From Anopheles merus (taxonomy: Eukaryota > Arthropoda > Insecta > Diptera > Culicidae), in contig NC_054081.1 of assembly GCF_017562075.2 (NCBI RefSeq), forward strand, positions 9,772,713-9,836,712: 64,000 bases of DNA, read 5' to 3'. Shown in pieces: positions 22,130-33,964 of the stretch; position 1 is the first letter of the stretch, and every line of letters starts with the position of its first letter. Made by a program: the position numbers and the translations under genes. The notes beneath the pieces are model-generated. The model had not been told where the DNA came from and ran no database searches. It saw nothing but the letters and a program-made list of their open reading frames with translations.

Positions 22130-25100
22130 TCACAGCTCGCTCACGACGTTGCTTTTCGCTTGCGAAGATGCATCCAGATCCGTTGGAACCAGCGGGTGGG
22201 AATCGTCGGTGGCCGCTAGCGCTTGTCGCTGTTGCTGCTGCTGCTGCTGCTGGTGCCGATTGCGCTGCAGCCGCTGGGGCTGATTGCTGGCGAGGTGGGA
22301 AAACTCGTTCATGACCGCGACGTAGGTCGAGTCGCCACCGGCATACGCTTCCCCGTCCTCGCCGGACCCGATCTCGTCGTTCAGCAGCGTCAGCCGGAGG
22401 AGCGTCACGATGTCCGCGTCCTCCTTCTCGACCGCCACATCGATCGGGCGGCGCCCGTCCACGTCCGCGATGTCGTAGCGCGCCTTGTGCTTGAGCAGCA
22501 GGTAGGCCTGCGCCGCCGAACCCTGCTCGGCGGCCAGGTGCAGCGGCGTGCGGCCGTACCGGTCGGTCGCATTGATCGCGGCCCCGTTCAGCAGCAGAAA
22601 CTCGCACGACATGACCGAGCCGGACAGGATGGCGGCGTGCAGCGGCGTCCGGTCCGCGTCGTGCGGGTTCGCCCAGCTCTTGTCCGCGCCGAGCGCCAGC
22701 GCCTGGCTCATCACCGGCAGGTTGTGGCCGCTCGCCGCCTTGTACAGCAGATAGTTCGGCGACAGCCGCTCCAGCTCCTCGCACTCCATGATCGCGTTGT
22801 CCTCCTCGCCGCTCGTGGACTCCTGGTCCGAGTTGAGCAGCAGCAGATCCTCGTCCGGCAGGTTGTGATCGTCGGTGAGGATGTTATCGCCGATCAGCAG
22901 TATGTCGGCGAACTGCTTCGGCACCCGGGCCAGCACGTCCTTCTCGTCCGCGTCCGGGCAGCTTTTCGCGCCCGATGCTCCACCCGCCCCCTCTCCCTCC
23001 TCCTCGTCGTCCGGCTCGGAATCGCCATCGAGATCGGTCACGGGCAGTCGGGTGGCCGCCTGTTCAAACGCTTCATCTCCCTCCTCCTCCTCCTCCTCCT
23101 CCTCCTCCTGCTCCTGCACTACCCCGCCGCCGCCCTTCCTTGGCGCATTGGTGCGGCGGAGCAGCTGGCGGTAGCTGCGCCGGCGCAGCTTCTTGATGCT
23201 CCACTTCTCCGGAAACTTGGAGCTGTCCGCCCCGAGGCTCTTGAACGATAGCGACGAGGACGAGGTGCTGCTGTCCTCCGGCCCGGCCGCTGCCGCCCCG
23301 CTGCCGAGCCCGCCGAGCGGCACCACGAACTGGCGGTCGATGTACTTCGCCCGGATCCAGGCCTCGCGCACCGCGATCTCGCAGTTGTCGGTCGCCCGAT
23401 CGAACCGGGCGAGCCGGGCCGCGTTGCCCTCGTACACCCGGTTGATCACGTCGTTGCCGAGCTCGATCATGACGCGCAGTATCTCCGGCTCCCACACGTC
23501 CAGCGTGAGCGACCGGACCTTGCTGTAGTGCACGCCGAGGCTGCGGTGCACGCCCGAGCACGCGATGCACAGCGTGATGCCGAGGTTGATCGAGGCCCAG
23601 CGCGGATCGGCATTGCCACAGTCGGCGCACCGCGAGTTGCCGGGTATCTTCAGCATCTGCGTCCAGTTGCTGCGAAGCGGAAGGAGAGGACAAGAGCGGT
23701 GAGCGTCACTGCGTCATCGCACGGGGAGATCATTACAACTTACATCTTCTTGTAGCCCTTGCGCGAACCGTCCGAAGCGCGGCCCGTGCCGCCCCGCTCT
23801 CGGCCGCTGGCGTCCGTGCGCCCATCGCCCGGCCGGCCACTGTCGGACAACGCCGTCGCGCCACTGCCACCGGGACCGCCGACACCGCCGCCCGGGCCGC
23901 CGCCCGCTGCCAGTCCGCGCATGTCGCTGCTGTATCCGCTGTTGTGCTGAATTGCCGAATCGATGCCCTTCTGCAGTGCCTTGATCCATGCGCTCATCAT
24001 CGCTTCCGAGTCGGCCTGCAGTATGTGCGATCTGGAAAGCGGAATTCGGGAAGAGCACAGAGCCATTAGGTGGTGTGGACGATGTTGGTGAATGTGGGAG
24101 GCCACATTTTATATATATTGCAAATTCTGCGTCATTGGGTTGCGCCCATCTCTGGCAAGTATGCCTTCCCCAAACTGTTTGGAGCATTGATGAAACCTCT
24201 GAGGAATACTGGCAACAATAGAGCTTGCCTAAAGGCGATTTGACATAGAGCAGCAAGGTTCGCTGTGTGTCCTTGTTTACGACTATGACCATTGTACAAT
24301 GTTGCTTTTTACAACGAGAGTTATCAATTTGTCTGACTTGACATTACTTGATAGTAGCTGAATGAACGCTTGTCTCAATACAGGGTTTTCCGAGTAAATT
24401 TCCAATGTCTACATCATTTTTGATTGATTGTGAAATGTTTTTCTACAGCTGTCAAATGTTGTAATTACATCACAATAAATTCTCGGTTCTTCCACGTGAT
24501 TTTCAACACGCGTCTCAAGCGGGATTGAGTTTGACAGTTCTTTGTGATGTGTTGAAAATCATGTGTAAGAACTGAAAAATAATGATGATGCAAATTCGCC
24601 ATTTGAAAACTGTTGAAAAACATCTTGAAGATGATCAATAATGATGTGCACATTCGAAAGTAACTTGGGTAACCCTGTAATGTTTCAGCCGTTGAGGCTT
24701 TTGTAATATTTTAAGTACCTACAAACATTTTTGGGGACTGGCCAGGGAGAGTTGGTCATAGAGAAGCGATATTGTGCTTTTGCTTTGTAGTTTTGCCTGA
24801 TCACACTTTTGCGCACTCTGTTGCTGATCCTCGACTGATAAACCTTTATAATATCATTATTTGTATTGCTTACTATTATTAACCAATTATTTAATTTCTA
24901 AAATTTTGTAATCTAATAATTTAAGTGCAAAAAAGCGCTTGCTCCTGGCCCGCGGCTTTCGATCATGTACTAAATTTGGTCCTTTGACCTTAAAAGTTTG
25001 CCGACCGCTGATCTAGAGCTAGAGCGCACTGATATCACAGGATTTTGCAGTTCACTTTCTAATGTGAACATAATTATTCACCGCTTTTAATATGTTTTTC

Positions 25101-27910
25101 AACAGCTGTCAAATTGTGTATTTGCTTCAAAATGAAATTTCAGTTCCAACGCATGATTTTCAACACATAAGAAAGCACTGTCAAACTCTGTCCATATTGA
25201 GTCGTGTTGAAAATCATGCTGTAGAAATTAAACATGATTTTGATTAAATGAAATGTCACATCGATGTGGGACAACATTTTGCATGCGGCGAATAACAATG
25301 TTTACATTTGAAACTGACTTGGAAAACCCCTGTAACAATATTTTGAGTAATACAGGGTTTCCAAGTCAGTTTCGAATGTAAAACTTAATTTTCAACTACT
25401 TCAGCATGATTTTCAACACTTCAACGGTCAACGGGTGATGAGATCCGGCTGCAAGCACCGCCGAAAAAACAAAGGCCGAACTTCAACATCCCGTTGAAGT
25501 GTTGAAAATCATACTGAAGAAATTAAAAAGTTATCATTGGGATTTTCCAGGTCAATCTTCTATGTTCACAGCATTACTCATCACTTGCAAGACGTTTTTC
25601 AACAGCTGGCACGTGTTATGTTTGTATCGCAATAAAATTTCAATCCTGCCATATGAATTTCAACACATCACAAAGAACTGTCAAACTCAGTCCAGTTTAT
25701 TATTTTGTTGAAAATTATGCGTGAGGACTGAAAAATGTGTGTGATGCAAATACAATATTTTAAATCTGTTGAAAAACATTTTGTAAGCAATGAAAAATAT
25801 GGAAGACATTGGCAAATGACTCAGAAAATCCTGTATGATGGAAATGAAGTATCAGAGTGATGTGGAATAACATTTTGCACGCGGTGAAAAACCATGCTTA
25901 CATTCGAAACTGACTTGGAAGCCTCTGTAATCTCGGACCACTTACAGAGTTTCTCACGTCACTGATGAATGTGCACATCATTATTCACCGCCTCCAAGAT
26001 GTTTTTCAACAGCAGTCAAATGGTGTTTTTGTATCAAAATAAAATGTCAGTTCTTACACATGGTTTTTATACACACAGCAATCAACTGTCAAACTCAATC
26101 CAGCTTGAGACGTGTTGAAAATCATGTTGAAGAAGTGTATCATTATTGTGATGCAAGTACAACATTTGACATCGGTTGAAAAACATCTTGCAAGCAATGA
26201 AAAATGTTGAGACCTTGGAAAATGACTCGAAAAACCCTGTCTAAGTGTTTTACACGTTAATCATGTTTACTTGGTGCTTGCCGGCCGTAAATATTTCTTC
26301 TTCTTGACTTGAACGATCCTTACACTGTTTTCCGGCTCAGTTTTCCATGTGATCAGTATTATTCAAAACTTGCAAGATGTTTTTCAACAGCTGTCATTAT
26401 TTGTGAGACTTGGGCTATTAAAAAAAACTTTGCGCGATTGTTGAATAATGCCGTTCACATTAGAAACATTTGAACACGGTAAAAAGGACAAGCACCCTTT
26501 TTGTTGCTAGTATACTAATAGGTTCCATCAATGCATCAATTTTTTTTTTTTTTTGAGAATTCCATCTCTTTCCGAAAAAACCTTTCCAACATTCCGGGCA
26601 ACCCATCACTAGGCCCTAAATCTACAAAAAAAAAAACAGAAAACAAAAAACAAAAAAAAAAACCCAGCACTTACTTGGTCGGCGAGATGACCTCGAAGCA
26701 GTAGCGCCGGTCGGAGTCGGCCAGCTGGCGCACGGTGCAGAGCCGCAGGTCCTCCTCCATCACGGTCGGCAGCTCCTCGCCGGTGCGCTTCCGGTAGAAC
26801 AGCTGATTGTCGCGCATGCAGAACCACCGCCGGTTCCACGTCTTGAACGCGTTCGAGGTGCGCTTGAACAGGTAGCCCTCCATGTAGCTTGGCGTGCGGG
26901 CGCCACCGTCACTACCAACGCCGCCGCCGCCGCCGCCGCCACTTTCGCCACCGGCCTCCACACCCGGCCTCTGCTCACTGGCTCCCGCTCCACCACCGCC
27001 ACCACCAGCAGCGCCGCTCGCATCTGCTCCTCCCCCGTCGCCGTCCGAGCGGGGCTCGTTGACGCACGTGTGCCGGTTCTGCATCTGCTTGTCCAGCACG
27101 CCGTACTCGGACCGCATCACGCCAATCTCCTCGTCCAGGCTCTTGAAGAACGTCCCGTAGTCCTCGCACAGGTCCGACCCCTGGTGGAAGTAGGTGCTGC
27201 ACGCCTGCAGGTAGCTCAGCAGCGTGCCCAGTATCTCGTGCCGCTTGCGGTTCTGCAGCAGCGTGATGTAGTTGACGTAGTCGAGCGCGGTATGGTTGAA
27301 GCACGTCTTCGACGCGGACAGCACGTTCTCCGCGTCGAGCACGTCGGCGGGCCGGTTCCGGCTGACCTGGGAGTTTTTGTACACGGCCGCGTCCAGGTTT
27401 TCCGACACCTTGTTGAAGATCTGCCGGTACTCCTTCACCTCGCGGATGTCGCGCCGCAGAAAGCCGGTCAGGTTCTTCAGCACGGTCCGGTTCGCCTGGT
27501 CGAGCAGCGTCGTGTGGTACCGGTTCATCTCCTGCAGCAGCTGGATCAGCTGGGCGAGCGCGTTGGTCGAGTTCTTGCTGTCCTGGAAGTGCTTCTGCAG
27601 ATCCCAGAGCGAGGTCGCGAACGTGCTCTGGTGCCGGATGTACTCCTTGCCGCTGTCCACTGCCGCGCTGCACGCTTTGATGATTTTCTCCAGCTTCGAT
27701 TCCAGGTGCTCGATCTCGGACTCCTCCTGCTCGAGCCGTAACCTAATGGGAAGGGGGCGGGGGGGAGGGGAACAAAAGTTGAGTCGAAGCAGTTTTGGGG
27801 TGACGGTTTGCCGGAAGTTGCCGCTTTTCTGAGCACAGCCGGGAAGAGCCTTACCGAAACTTGGGCGAATCCTTGAGGCACTCGCCAAAATCAATCTTGC
27901 ACTGTGCCAT
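22130..27910 (-). CDS. CenB1A: ACAP-type Arf GAP (BAR-PH-ArfGAP-ankyrin), four coding exons
   Basis: Coding exons on the minus strand are 27910-27855, 27742-26675, 24031-23744 and 23669-22130, with consistent phases and a total of 983 residues. The order of domains is that of the ACAP/centaurin-beta family: N-terminal BAR helices (about 1-240) starting MAQCKIDFGECLKDSPKFR; a Gly-rich linker; a PH domain (306-398) starting MEGYLFKR; an ArfGAP zinc finger with Cys485-x2-Cys488-x16-Cys505-x2-Cys508, followed by the catalytic CSGVHR arginine (Arg513); a Glu-rich acidic insert; ankyrin repeats (about 776-900); and a Gln-rich tail. Family members stimulate GTP hydrolysis by Arf6 at endosomal and plasma membranes. 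It is longer than human ACAP2 (about 780 aa) mainly through low-complexity inserts. A plausible 5' UTR exon ends at donor 28473 and rejoins at acceptor 28060. The symbol is given by Drosophila orthology and is inferred. Confidence 0.95.
24379..24679. mobile_element. Palindromic 300-bp MITE, reference copy
   Basis: The left terminus TACAGGGTTTTCC and right terminus GGTAACCCTGTA include a TA that may be the duplicated target. The two halves are near-complementary: AACAGCTGTCAAATG and ACATGATTTTCAACAC-like blocks recur in inverted order, so the whole unit can fold on itself. No coding capacity. It lies in the Arf GAP intron 24032-26674. Confidence 0.82.
24935..25015. mobile_element. hAT-like terminus fragment
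   Basis: The stretch with TGGCCCGCGG, TTTGGTCCTTTGACC and GTTTGCCGACCGCTG resembles the right ends of hAT elements that begin CAGCGGTC... No matching left end could be fixed. Similar strings occur at 52123 and 54940-54986. Confidence 0.4.
25036..25334. mobile_element. Palindromic 300-bp MITE, second full copy
   Basis: Starts CACAGGATTTTGCAG and ends GGAAAACCCCTGTA, with the same inner blocks as the copy at 24379 (TTTTTCAACAGCTGTCAAA, ATGATTTTCAACACA). The right half carries a variant (GTGGGACAACATTTTGCATG) shared with the half-copy at 25840-25931. Confidence 0.75.
25351..25931. mobile_element. Run of partial palindromic MITE copies
   Basis: 25351-25534 starts TACAGGGTTTCCAAGTCAG and carries a short foreign insert (about 25424-25490) between two halves. 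25535-25835 is a nearly full copy ending AGAAAATCCTGTA. 25840-25931 is a right half ending ACTTGGAAGCCTCTGTA. All share the AACAGCTG and TTTTCAACAC blocks. Confidence 0.7.
25943..26240. mobile_element. Palindromic 300-bp MITE, third full copy
   Basis: Starts TACAGAGTTTCTCACGTC and ends GACTCGAAAAACCCTGT, with the family's internal inverted blocks. A further left-half fragment follows at about 26322-26405. Confidence 0.75.
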
Positions 27911-29530
27911 GGCGGGGGCAGCGTTGGGCGGGCCCTATGCGCACGCAGGTTTGATCGTTGTGGCGCGCGGCGCCAGCTTTGAGTGACGAACGAGTTGACA
28001 CGGTGAGGTTGCGGGCGGGGGGGGAGGGTTTCGAGTTGCAAACGTGTTGCAGTGTGGGGCTGAAAATAAAGAGAAAAACAGAACAAAAAATGAACAATGT
28101 GAAAGTAAAGTTTCGCTCACAAAAAAAAAAAACATCATCGATCCCTTCCCCCTCCCGGCAACCGGAAATAATCCACTCGCCACGTTTTGGAATTGTAACA
28201 AGGGGAGACAGAGGCGGTGGGGGGATGTAAGATGCACCGCTACAAAAAGCATTCCAACTTTCGTTTCCACCTTTTTCTCTGGGGACAGGGGGGGGGGGGG
28301 AGTGATCTAAGCGCTCTGTCACTTCGATCGACGGACCGTTCCGATCGGTAAGCGGTCGAGCGCGCGCGTTTGTGTGTGTGTGTGGTACGAATGGGGAAAA
28401 ACGTGTACAATAGAAAGAGACAGCTGTCAGTGAGTACGGAAGAGCGAAAAGGGCACATGCTGTGTTACTCACCATCCAACAAGGCGTACGCAGGCCACCG
28501 ATAAGCGATATCAGTTGGGGGGGGGAGGTCCGTGCGAGCCGGAAGTCGTGGCGTTCCGCGACCGACTGGAGCTGCCTAGAGGAGTGCACCCTGTGCTTAC
28601 TACTGCTGCGTGCGTGTGTGTGTGTTTGGATCTCTTACGAAAACATGCTGTCATCAAGGGACTAATGCACTGCTCGCGCTAATGACTAACGCCTGGGGAC
28701 CACTGCCAGCGAGACACAGTTCCCAGCGCGCCCAAGAGCCGTTTGTTGACTTTGCTGCCGACGCTTCCAATGCGGGGAAGACGTTCAGCTCAAGGAATGC
28801 AACCAAACTAACACTCAGTGGGACCGCAGCAGGGCACACCCTCCGTCCGAAACCGTCCGACTAACGCAGTAACACACACACACACACATACGGGGGTGTG
28901 TGTGTATATCAAAGTCATCCGTCACCTCCAGCCAAGATCGATCCGATCGTGTCTCGCCGTCGCCACCAAAGCGGAACCGAGCCCGGGGCGGAATCGATCG
29001 CTCCGGAAATTCGGGCAGAGCGTCCTTACTTACGTGCAAACGCACAGAGGAGGATAAGGAATCACTCACACACGTACGTACTAAAAAAAACACAAACAAA
29101 ACACAAACAAAACACTGGTACGCACGCACGCACGACGTACTTCACGGGGAATGGGGTTGGTATTGTGCTTTGCATGGAACGGTTTGCACAGGCTGCCGAG
29201 GTGGGGGAAAAGGGAGACGACACATACACACACACAGAGGACGGGACGCAGGGTACAGGGCAGTGGGGAGGGGTGGAATTGCGTTTTGCTACAACTGACA
29301 GCAAGGCTTCGCAAGCGAGAGCACGAGCACGGTACGGTGTGCGCGAGAGCGAGACACACGCAGGGCAGCTGACAGTCCCATTCGGTGTGTATGCGTTTAT
29401 CGTACGCTTGTGCCACACTTGCACAATTGTGCCGAAAGGTGACGTTTCGCTACAAACTTCCAGAACGTGTATGGAGCGCAAGCTGCAGGGTTCGCCGCCT
29501 TCACCTTTGATACATGTTTTTTTTTAATAG
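27911..29530 (-). other. 5' region of the Arf GAP gene
   Basis: On the minus strand a donor-like GATG/GTGAGT at 28473 and an acceptor TTATTTTCAG before 28060 outline a likely untranslated first exon (from 28474 upwards) and a 0.4-kb intron. The sequence is rich in CA/GT tracts. The open frames here are low complexity and not supported. Confidence 0.4.
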
Positions 29531-29804
29531 TTCGGGCATGTCATCTCCACCAATTCTTTTGAGAATTTTTTTTTTGCATTTTTGTACTTTTTTCTTGGTC
29601 TGCACATGAGTTTTATTTCAATCGAGGAGAACATCGATAACTTTATTTAAAATGTTGAATAATGAATCGATATAAAATAGCATAAAAATACAAATCACCA
29701 CATTTTGTCCCACTTGTTTGTAAAACTTCTTCTATTTGGCGTTTCGTCGTCCTACGCGGACATGGCGGCCTATACCCAAGCTCCCGACCACGCTGGTTTT
29801 CGCT

Positions 29805-29850
29805 GGTCTTTTCGGGGATAATTCGTTAACGAATTATCCCCGAAAAGACC
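29805..29850. repeat. 46-bp perfect palindrome
   Basis: GGTCTTTTCGGGGATAATTC followed by GTTAAC and its exact reverse complement, centred between 29827 and 29828. It extends to 29802-29853 with one mismatch. The motif TATCCCCGAAAA recurs near 29868-29878 and 30462-30473. Confidence 0.93.
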
Positions 29851-30244
29851 AACGAAATACAGATCATTTTCGGGGATAGTGAACACACGTGAAAGATGAA
29901 CCCATGCAAAAAGAGCTAAAAATAGAATGAACATTCGGGATTCACTCCCTCCACTCATGTTCCAATTCATGCTCATGCTTCATCCTTGATGCTACCAACC
30001 ACATTGCTAGTTCTACTTCGAATCACTTTGCCAGTTGCGCCACCATATTATTATTCATTATCGTGCTATTTACTGGTTTGGTTATATGAAGGGGTACTGA
30101 TACTAAATTAATTAAAAGAAATAAATAAAACAATATATATAACAGATTAACTATTAAACACGCATTTCTAACAATGAGTAAAGGGGTTTGAAGTTATTGG
30201 AGCTGGATGTTTTAAAAATTAAATGAAACTTTAAATCATCAAAA

Positions 30245-30325
30245 AAAATAATAAAAATGGAATTGAACTCAGGTCGACCATGGTACAAACATTACACCAT
30301 TAACATTTGACCATAACTACTTCAT
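30245..30325 (-). repeat. tRNA-like relic (possible SINE)
   Basis: On the minus strand an A-box-like TGGTCAAATGT is followed 44 bp later by a B-box-like AGTTCAATTCC, and the sequence then runs into a T-rich tract. The spacing is that of a tRNA promoter, but I cannot fold a complete cloverleaf, so a tRNA-derived repeat is more likely than a gene. Confidence 0.3.
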
Positions 30326-31186
30326 GAACATGAATTGTTATCTATCACTTTTAACCCCTTCAAATATAGTACAATGAACAAAGAGATGTGTAAAAGTTCA
30401 TCGATGCGTGTGAGAGAGTAGGGCTGATGAATAGAAAGAGATGGCATGAGTTTGTGTTCATTATCCCCGAAAAATTTCGCTTGGGCAGGCTGTCGAGCAA
30501 GGTAGAATGTATAATGAGGTGTAGTTATAGCGCTTTTGGGGATCCCCCCCCCTGGGCTCCGATTTTGACAGATGGTTTTCCGCTTGTATATGTATTGATG
30601 GATTGTTTACGTTTTGCATGGTACATATTTGGTGGAGATCAATTTGGGTGAATATTTTAGTTTATTAGAACACAGCCCGTGATTTAAAATGGAAATTTTC
30701 CTTCGAGAACTTGAAGCGTTCGCCAAACGTGGAAAACTAACTGTCAGTTTTCTTCGTCGATTCTTCTTCCACCTAGCTGTCAAAACGGGCTTGTAACTTG
30801 ACCTGATATCTTTACGGTCCTTGCTGTCGAGGCTTTATTCACTACGACGCAGCCGGAGTCCTTTTTATGAAAGGATAGTCTATTTTAGGCTGGAACCCAT
30901 GGCGGGCATGTTATTGAGTCGTTTCCCAAAGTCATTCCCGTTTGTAAAACATGTTGCTGGGTATAGTTGGCCAAATACCGAAGATGACTCCAAGCCAGCA
31001 TCGAAAATGTCAGAAACGGCTCCGAAAGGATTCGGAACCATTGGGAATCGTCATGAACCGTCCGGAATCGTCTGAAGTAGTGTTGAGTAAATTAGATTCA
31101 AATTCATGTATCTGAATGAATCTTTGTAATGATTCAATGAATCTGAATCTCGGTTGGCAAGATTCATGAATTTAAAAAAAATTCAT

Positions 31187-33964
31187 CCCTACCAGCATTA
31201 AACGGCTTTGAAGGCATTCAGAAGGCATTTAAGGCCTTAGTCGCCTTAGAAGGCGAATAAAGATTTCAACCGAAACTTTCACGGCTGAAACGGGATCTCT
31301 TCGAAATCTTTCAACTTTTTGATTCAACGAGAACAGATAACTTGCCGCCATCTTAGCTTGTTTATATACTGGTTTTGCACCCTCACTAATCTAACTGCCA
31401 ACTAGAGTAGTGACAACGCTTTTAGTTCCGAACCGAGAAAGCGTGTGTTCAAATCCTAATTTTTATTATCTTTTTTCTGTGTTCATTTCTTTTTAAATTA
31501 ATATTTTCTTGCTATAATTAGAACAAATCAAATTTATGTGAAGCGAAATTTTAAAAACACCTTTTTAAAAAACATAATAATGACTATGTTTACCCTTCAT
31601 AATCAGGATGGGAGAAAAATGTATCTCATTTCTCCTTTTACTAGAGTTATCGAAATAAGTTTGATATATTAATACCTTTCAACGGGTTGGTCTTTAACAA
31701 CCGAATAATGCAGACCATATTTAATAAAGTGAAATAGCTCAGAGCTTAACGCAAGAGAACATAACACGTAAATCGTGCTATCGAATCTCACGCACATATC
31801 TGGGAACACTACAACAGCGCAGTGCCGAAGACGCTTGTAAGGTTTTCTTTTGACAGTTGCAATTTCAAATTTCAAATTAAAAGCGAAATTTTTCAATGAC
31901 ATATTTCAAAGGCATTTAATTACTGCTAAATGCACTGCTGATCGCCTTCAATTCGCCGGCGATTATAAGGCGATTAGAAGGCATTTAACGGAAATTTGCG
32001 GGTAGGGATTTGAATCCTTAGAGATTCATGAAGATTTAGAAATTCATGAATCTTCAAAGATCTTTGAAGGTTAATGACCCAAGTGCCACAAATCCACTAA
32101 ACGACCACTAAACGGCTTCTAAACGACTCAAGTTCTCTACCTAAACGGAATATAGAAAGACTTCGTTTAGCAGACGCCAAACGACTCATGCATTCTAAAA
32201 ATAGCAAAAAAGCTGGTGGCGCTATCTGTTGGTGGGATACCCCAACCAGTTGAGCTTCATCGCTTGGAGGAGAGCTTTCTCATTTCCTCTGTACTGTTGT
32301 ATGGTTTCGCATTGAAGTTATGCATCGCTAGAACTAGAACGGCGATACGATTGTTTAAATACTAAACTCCAACGGAAACCACCAGCACTGAAGCAAGTGA
32401 GATTTGAGCAATGGTCATTGGTGTTGATACCCACGTATCTAACCACACGACCATTTATATAGATTTTTGCTCAGAAAGTTCCCAAGCGCCACAGATTAAG
32501 CTTAAACGACTGGAAAATTGAATATCCATATAAAAAAATGAAAGCTCCACAGCTTCATTGGTTTGATCAATAGATGGCGTATTACAACTCATCATTATAT
32601 TGCTATCCTGTTCTTGCAATGTGTTTCGACAAGTTTCATCTTATCATGACCTATATAGCCTTATAACTTTCTGAGCAAAAATCTATGTGAATGGTCGTGT
32701 GGTCAGATACGTGGGTATCAACACCAACGACCATAACTCAATTCTCACTTGCTTCAGTACTGGTGGTGGTTTCCGTTGGAGTTTAGTAATTAAACAATTG
32801 TATCGCCGTTCTAGTTCTAGCGATGCATAACTTCAATGCGAAACCATACAACAGTACAGAGGAAATGAGAAAGCTCTCCTCCAAGCGATGAAGCTCAACT
32901 GGTTGGGGTATCCCACCAACAGATAGCGCCACCAGCTTTTTTGCTATTTTTAGAATGCATGAGTCGTTTGGCGTCTGCTAAACGAAGTCTTTCTATATTC
33001 CGTTTAGGTAGAGAACTTGAGTCGTTTAGAAGCCGTTTAGTGGTCGTTTAGTGGATTTGTGGCACTTGGGTCATTAACCTTCAAAGATCTTTGAAGATTC
33101 ATGAATTTCTAAATCTTCATGAATCTCTAAGGATTCAAATCCCTACCCGCAAATTTCCGTTAAATGCCTTCTAATCGCCTTATAATCGCCGGCGAATTGA
33201 AGGCGATCAGCAGTGCATTTAGCAGTAATTAAATGCCTTTGAAATATGTCATTGAAAAATTTCGCTTTTAATTTGAAATTTGAAATTGCAACTGTCAAAA
33301 GAAAACCTTACAAGCGTCTTCGGCACTGCGCTGTTGTAGTGTTCCCAGATATGTGCGTGAGATTCGATAGCACGATTTACGTGTTATGTTCTCTTGCGTT
33401 AAGCTCTGAGCTATTTCACTCTATTAATGATGGTCTGCATTATTCGGTTGTTAAAGACCAGCCCGTTGAAAGGTGTTAATATATCAAACTCATTTCGATA
33501 AATCTAATAAAATGAGAAATGAGATGCATATTTCTCGCATCCTGATAATGATGGGTGAAGATAGAGTAATTATTATGTTTTTTAAAAAGGTATTATTTTC
33601 ATTTTGCTTCACAAAAAGTTTGTTTATATTCATTATAGCAAGAAAATATTAATATAAAAAGAAATAAGCACAGAAAAAAGATCATAAAAAATCAGGATTT
33701 GAACACACGCTTTCTCGTTTCGGAACCAAAAGCGTTGTCACTGCTCTATTTGGCAGTTACATTAGTAAGGGTGCAAAACCAGTATATATACAAGCGAAGA
33801 TGGCGGCAAGCTATCTGTTCTTGTTGAATCAAAAAGTTGAAATATTTCGAAAAGAACCCGTTACAGCCTTGAAAGTTTCGGTTGAAATCTTAATTCGCCT
33901 TCTAAGGCGACTAAGGCCTTAAATGCCTTCTGAATGCCTTCAAAGCCGTTTAATGCTGGTAGGG
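31187..33964. repeat. 2.78-kb near-perfect palindrome
   Basis: Arms 31187-32480 and 32665-33964 are inverted copies separated by a 184-bp spacer. The outer ends are CCCTACCAGCATTAAACGGC and its complement. Scattered mismatches between arms (for example around 32395-32430 against 32735-32775) argue against a simple assembly mirror. Each arm has, from outside in, a block of AAGGCATTT/GGCCTTA motifs, a tRNA-like segment, a 77-codon frame of no known family (present in both arms), an ATTCATGAATC block and part of the element described at 32481-33070. Confidence 0.93.
32481..33070. mobile_element. 590-bp TIR element inside the palindrome
   Basis: The ends CCCAAGCGCCACA and TGTGGCACTTGGG form an inverted repeat. 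A free-standing copy at 61736-62313 has the same boundaries, which defines the element. The palindrome's left arm begins exactly at its left terminus. The inverted portion at 32078-32480 is a partial copy lacking the first 184 bp. No coding frame of note. Confidence 0.85.

Larger units (their letters stand above)
29531..31186. other. AT-rich intergenic region, repeat-derived
   Basis: Contains the 46-bp palindrome at 29805-29850, a tRNA-like relic near 30245-30325, and from 31078 an AGATTCATGAATC-type block opening with TAGTGTTGAGT. No gene was recognised. Confidence 0.45.

Noticed and set aside
22223..23251. 342-codon + strand frame opposite the Arf GAP
   Set aside because: Shadow frame of a GC-rich exon with low-complexity Leu/Arg/Val runs.
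31669..33479. 77-codon frame present in both palindrome arms
   Set aside because: Duplicated only because the arms are duplicated; no family recognised and no evidence of purifying selection from two copies.
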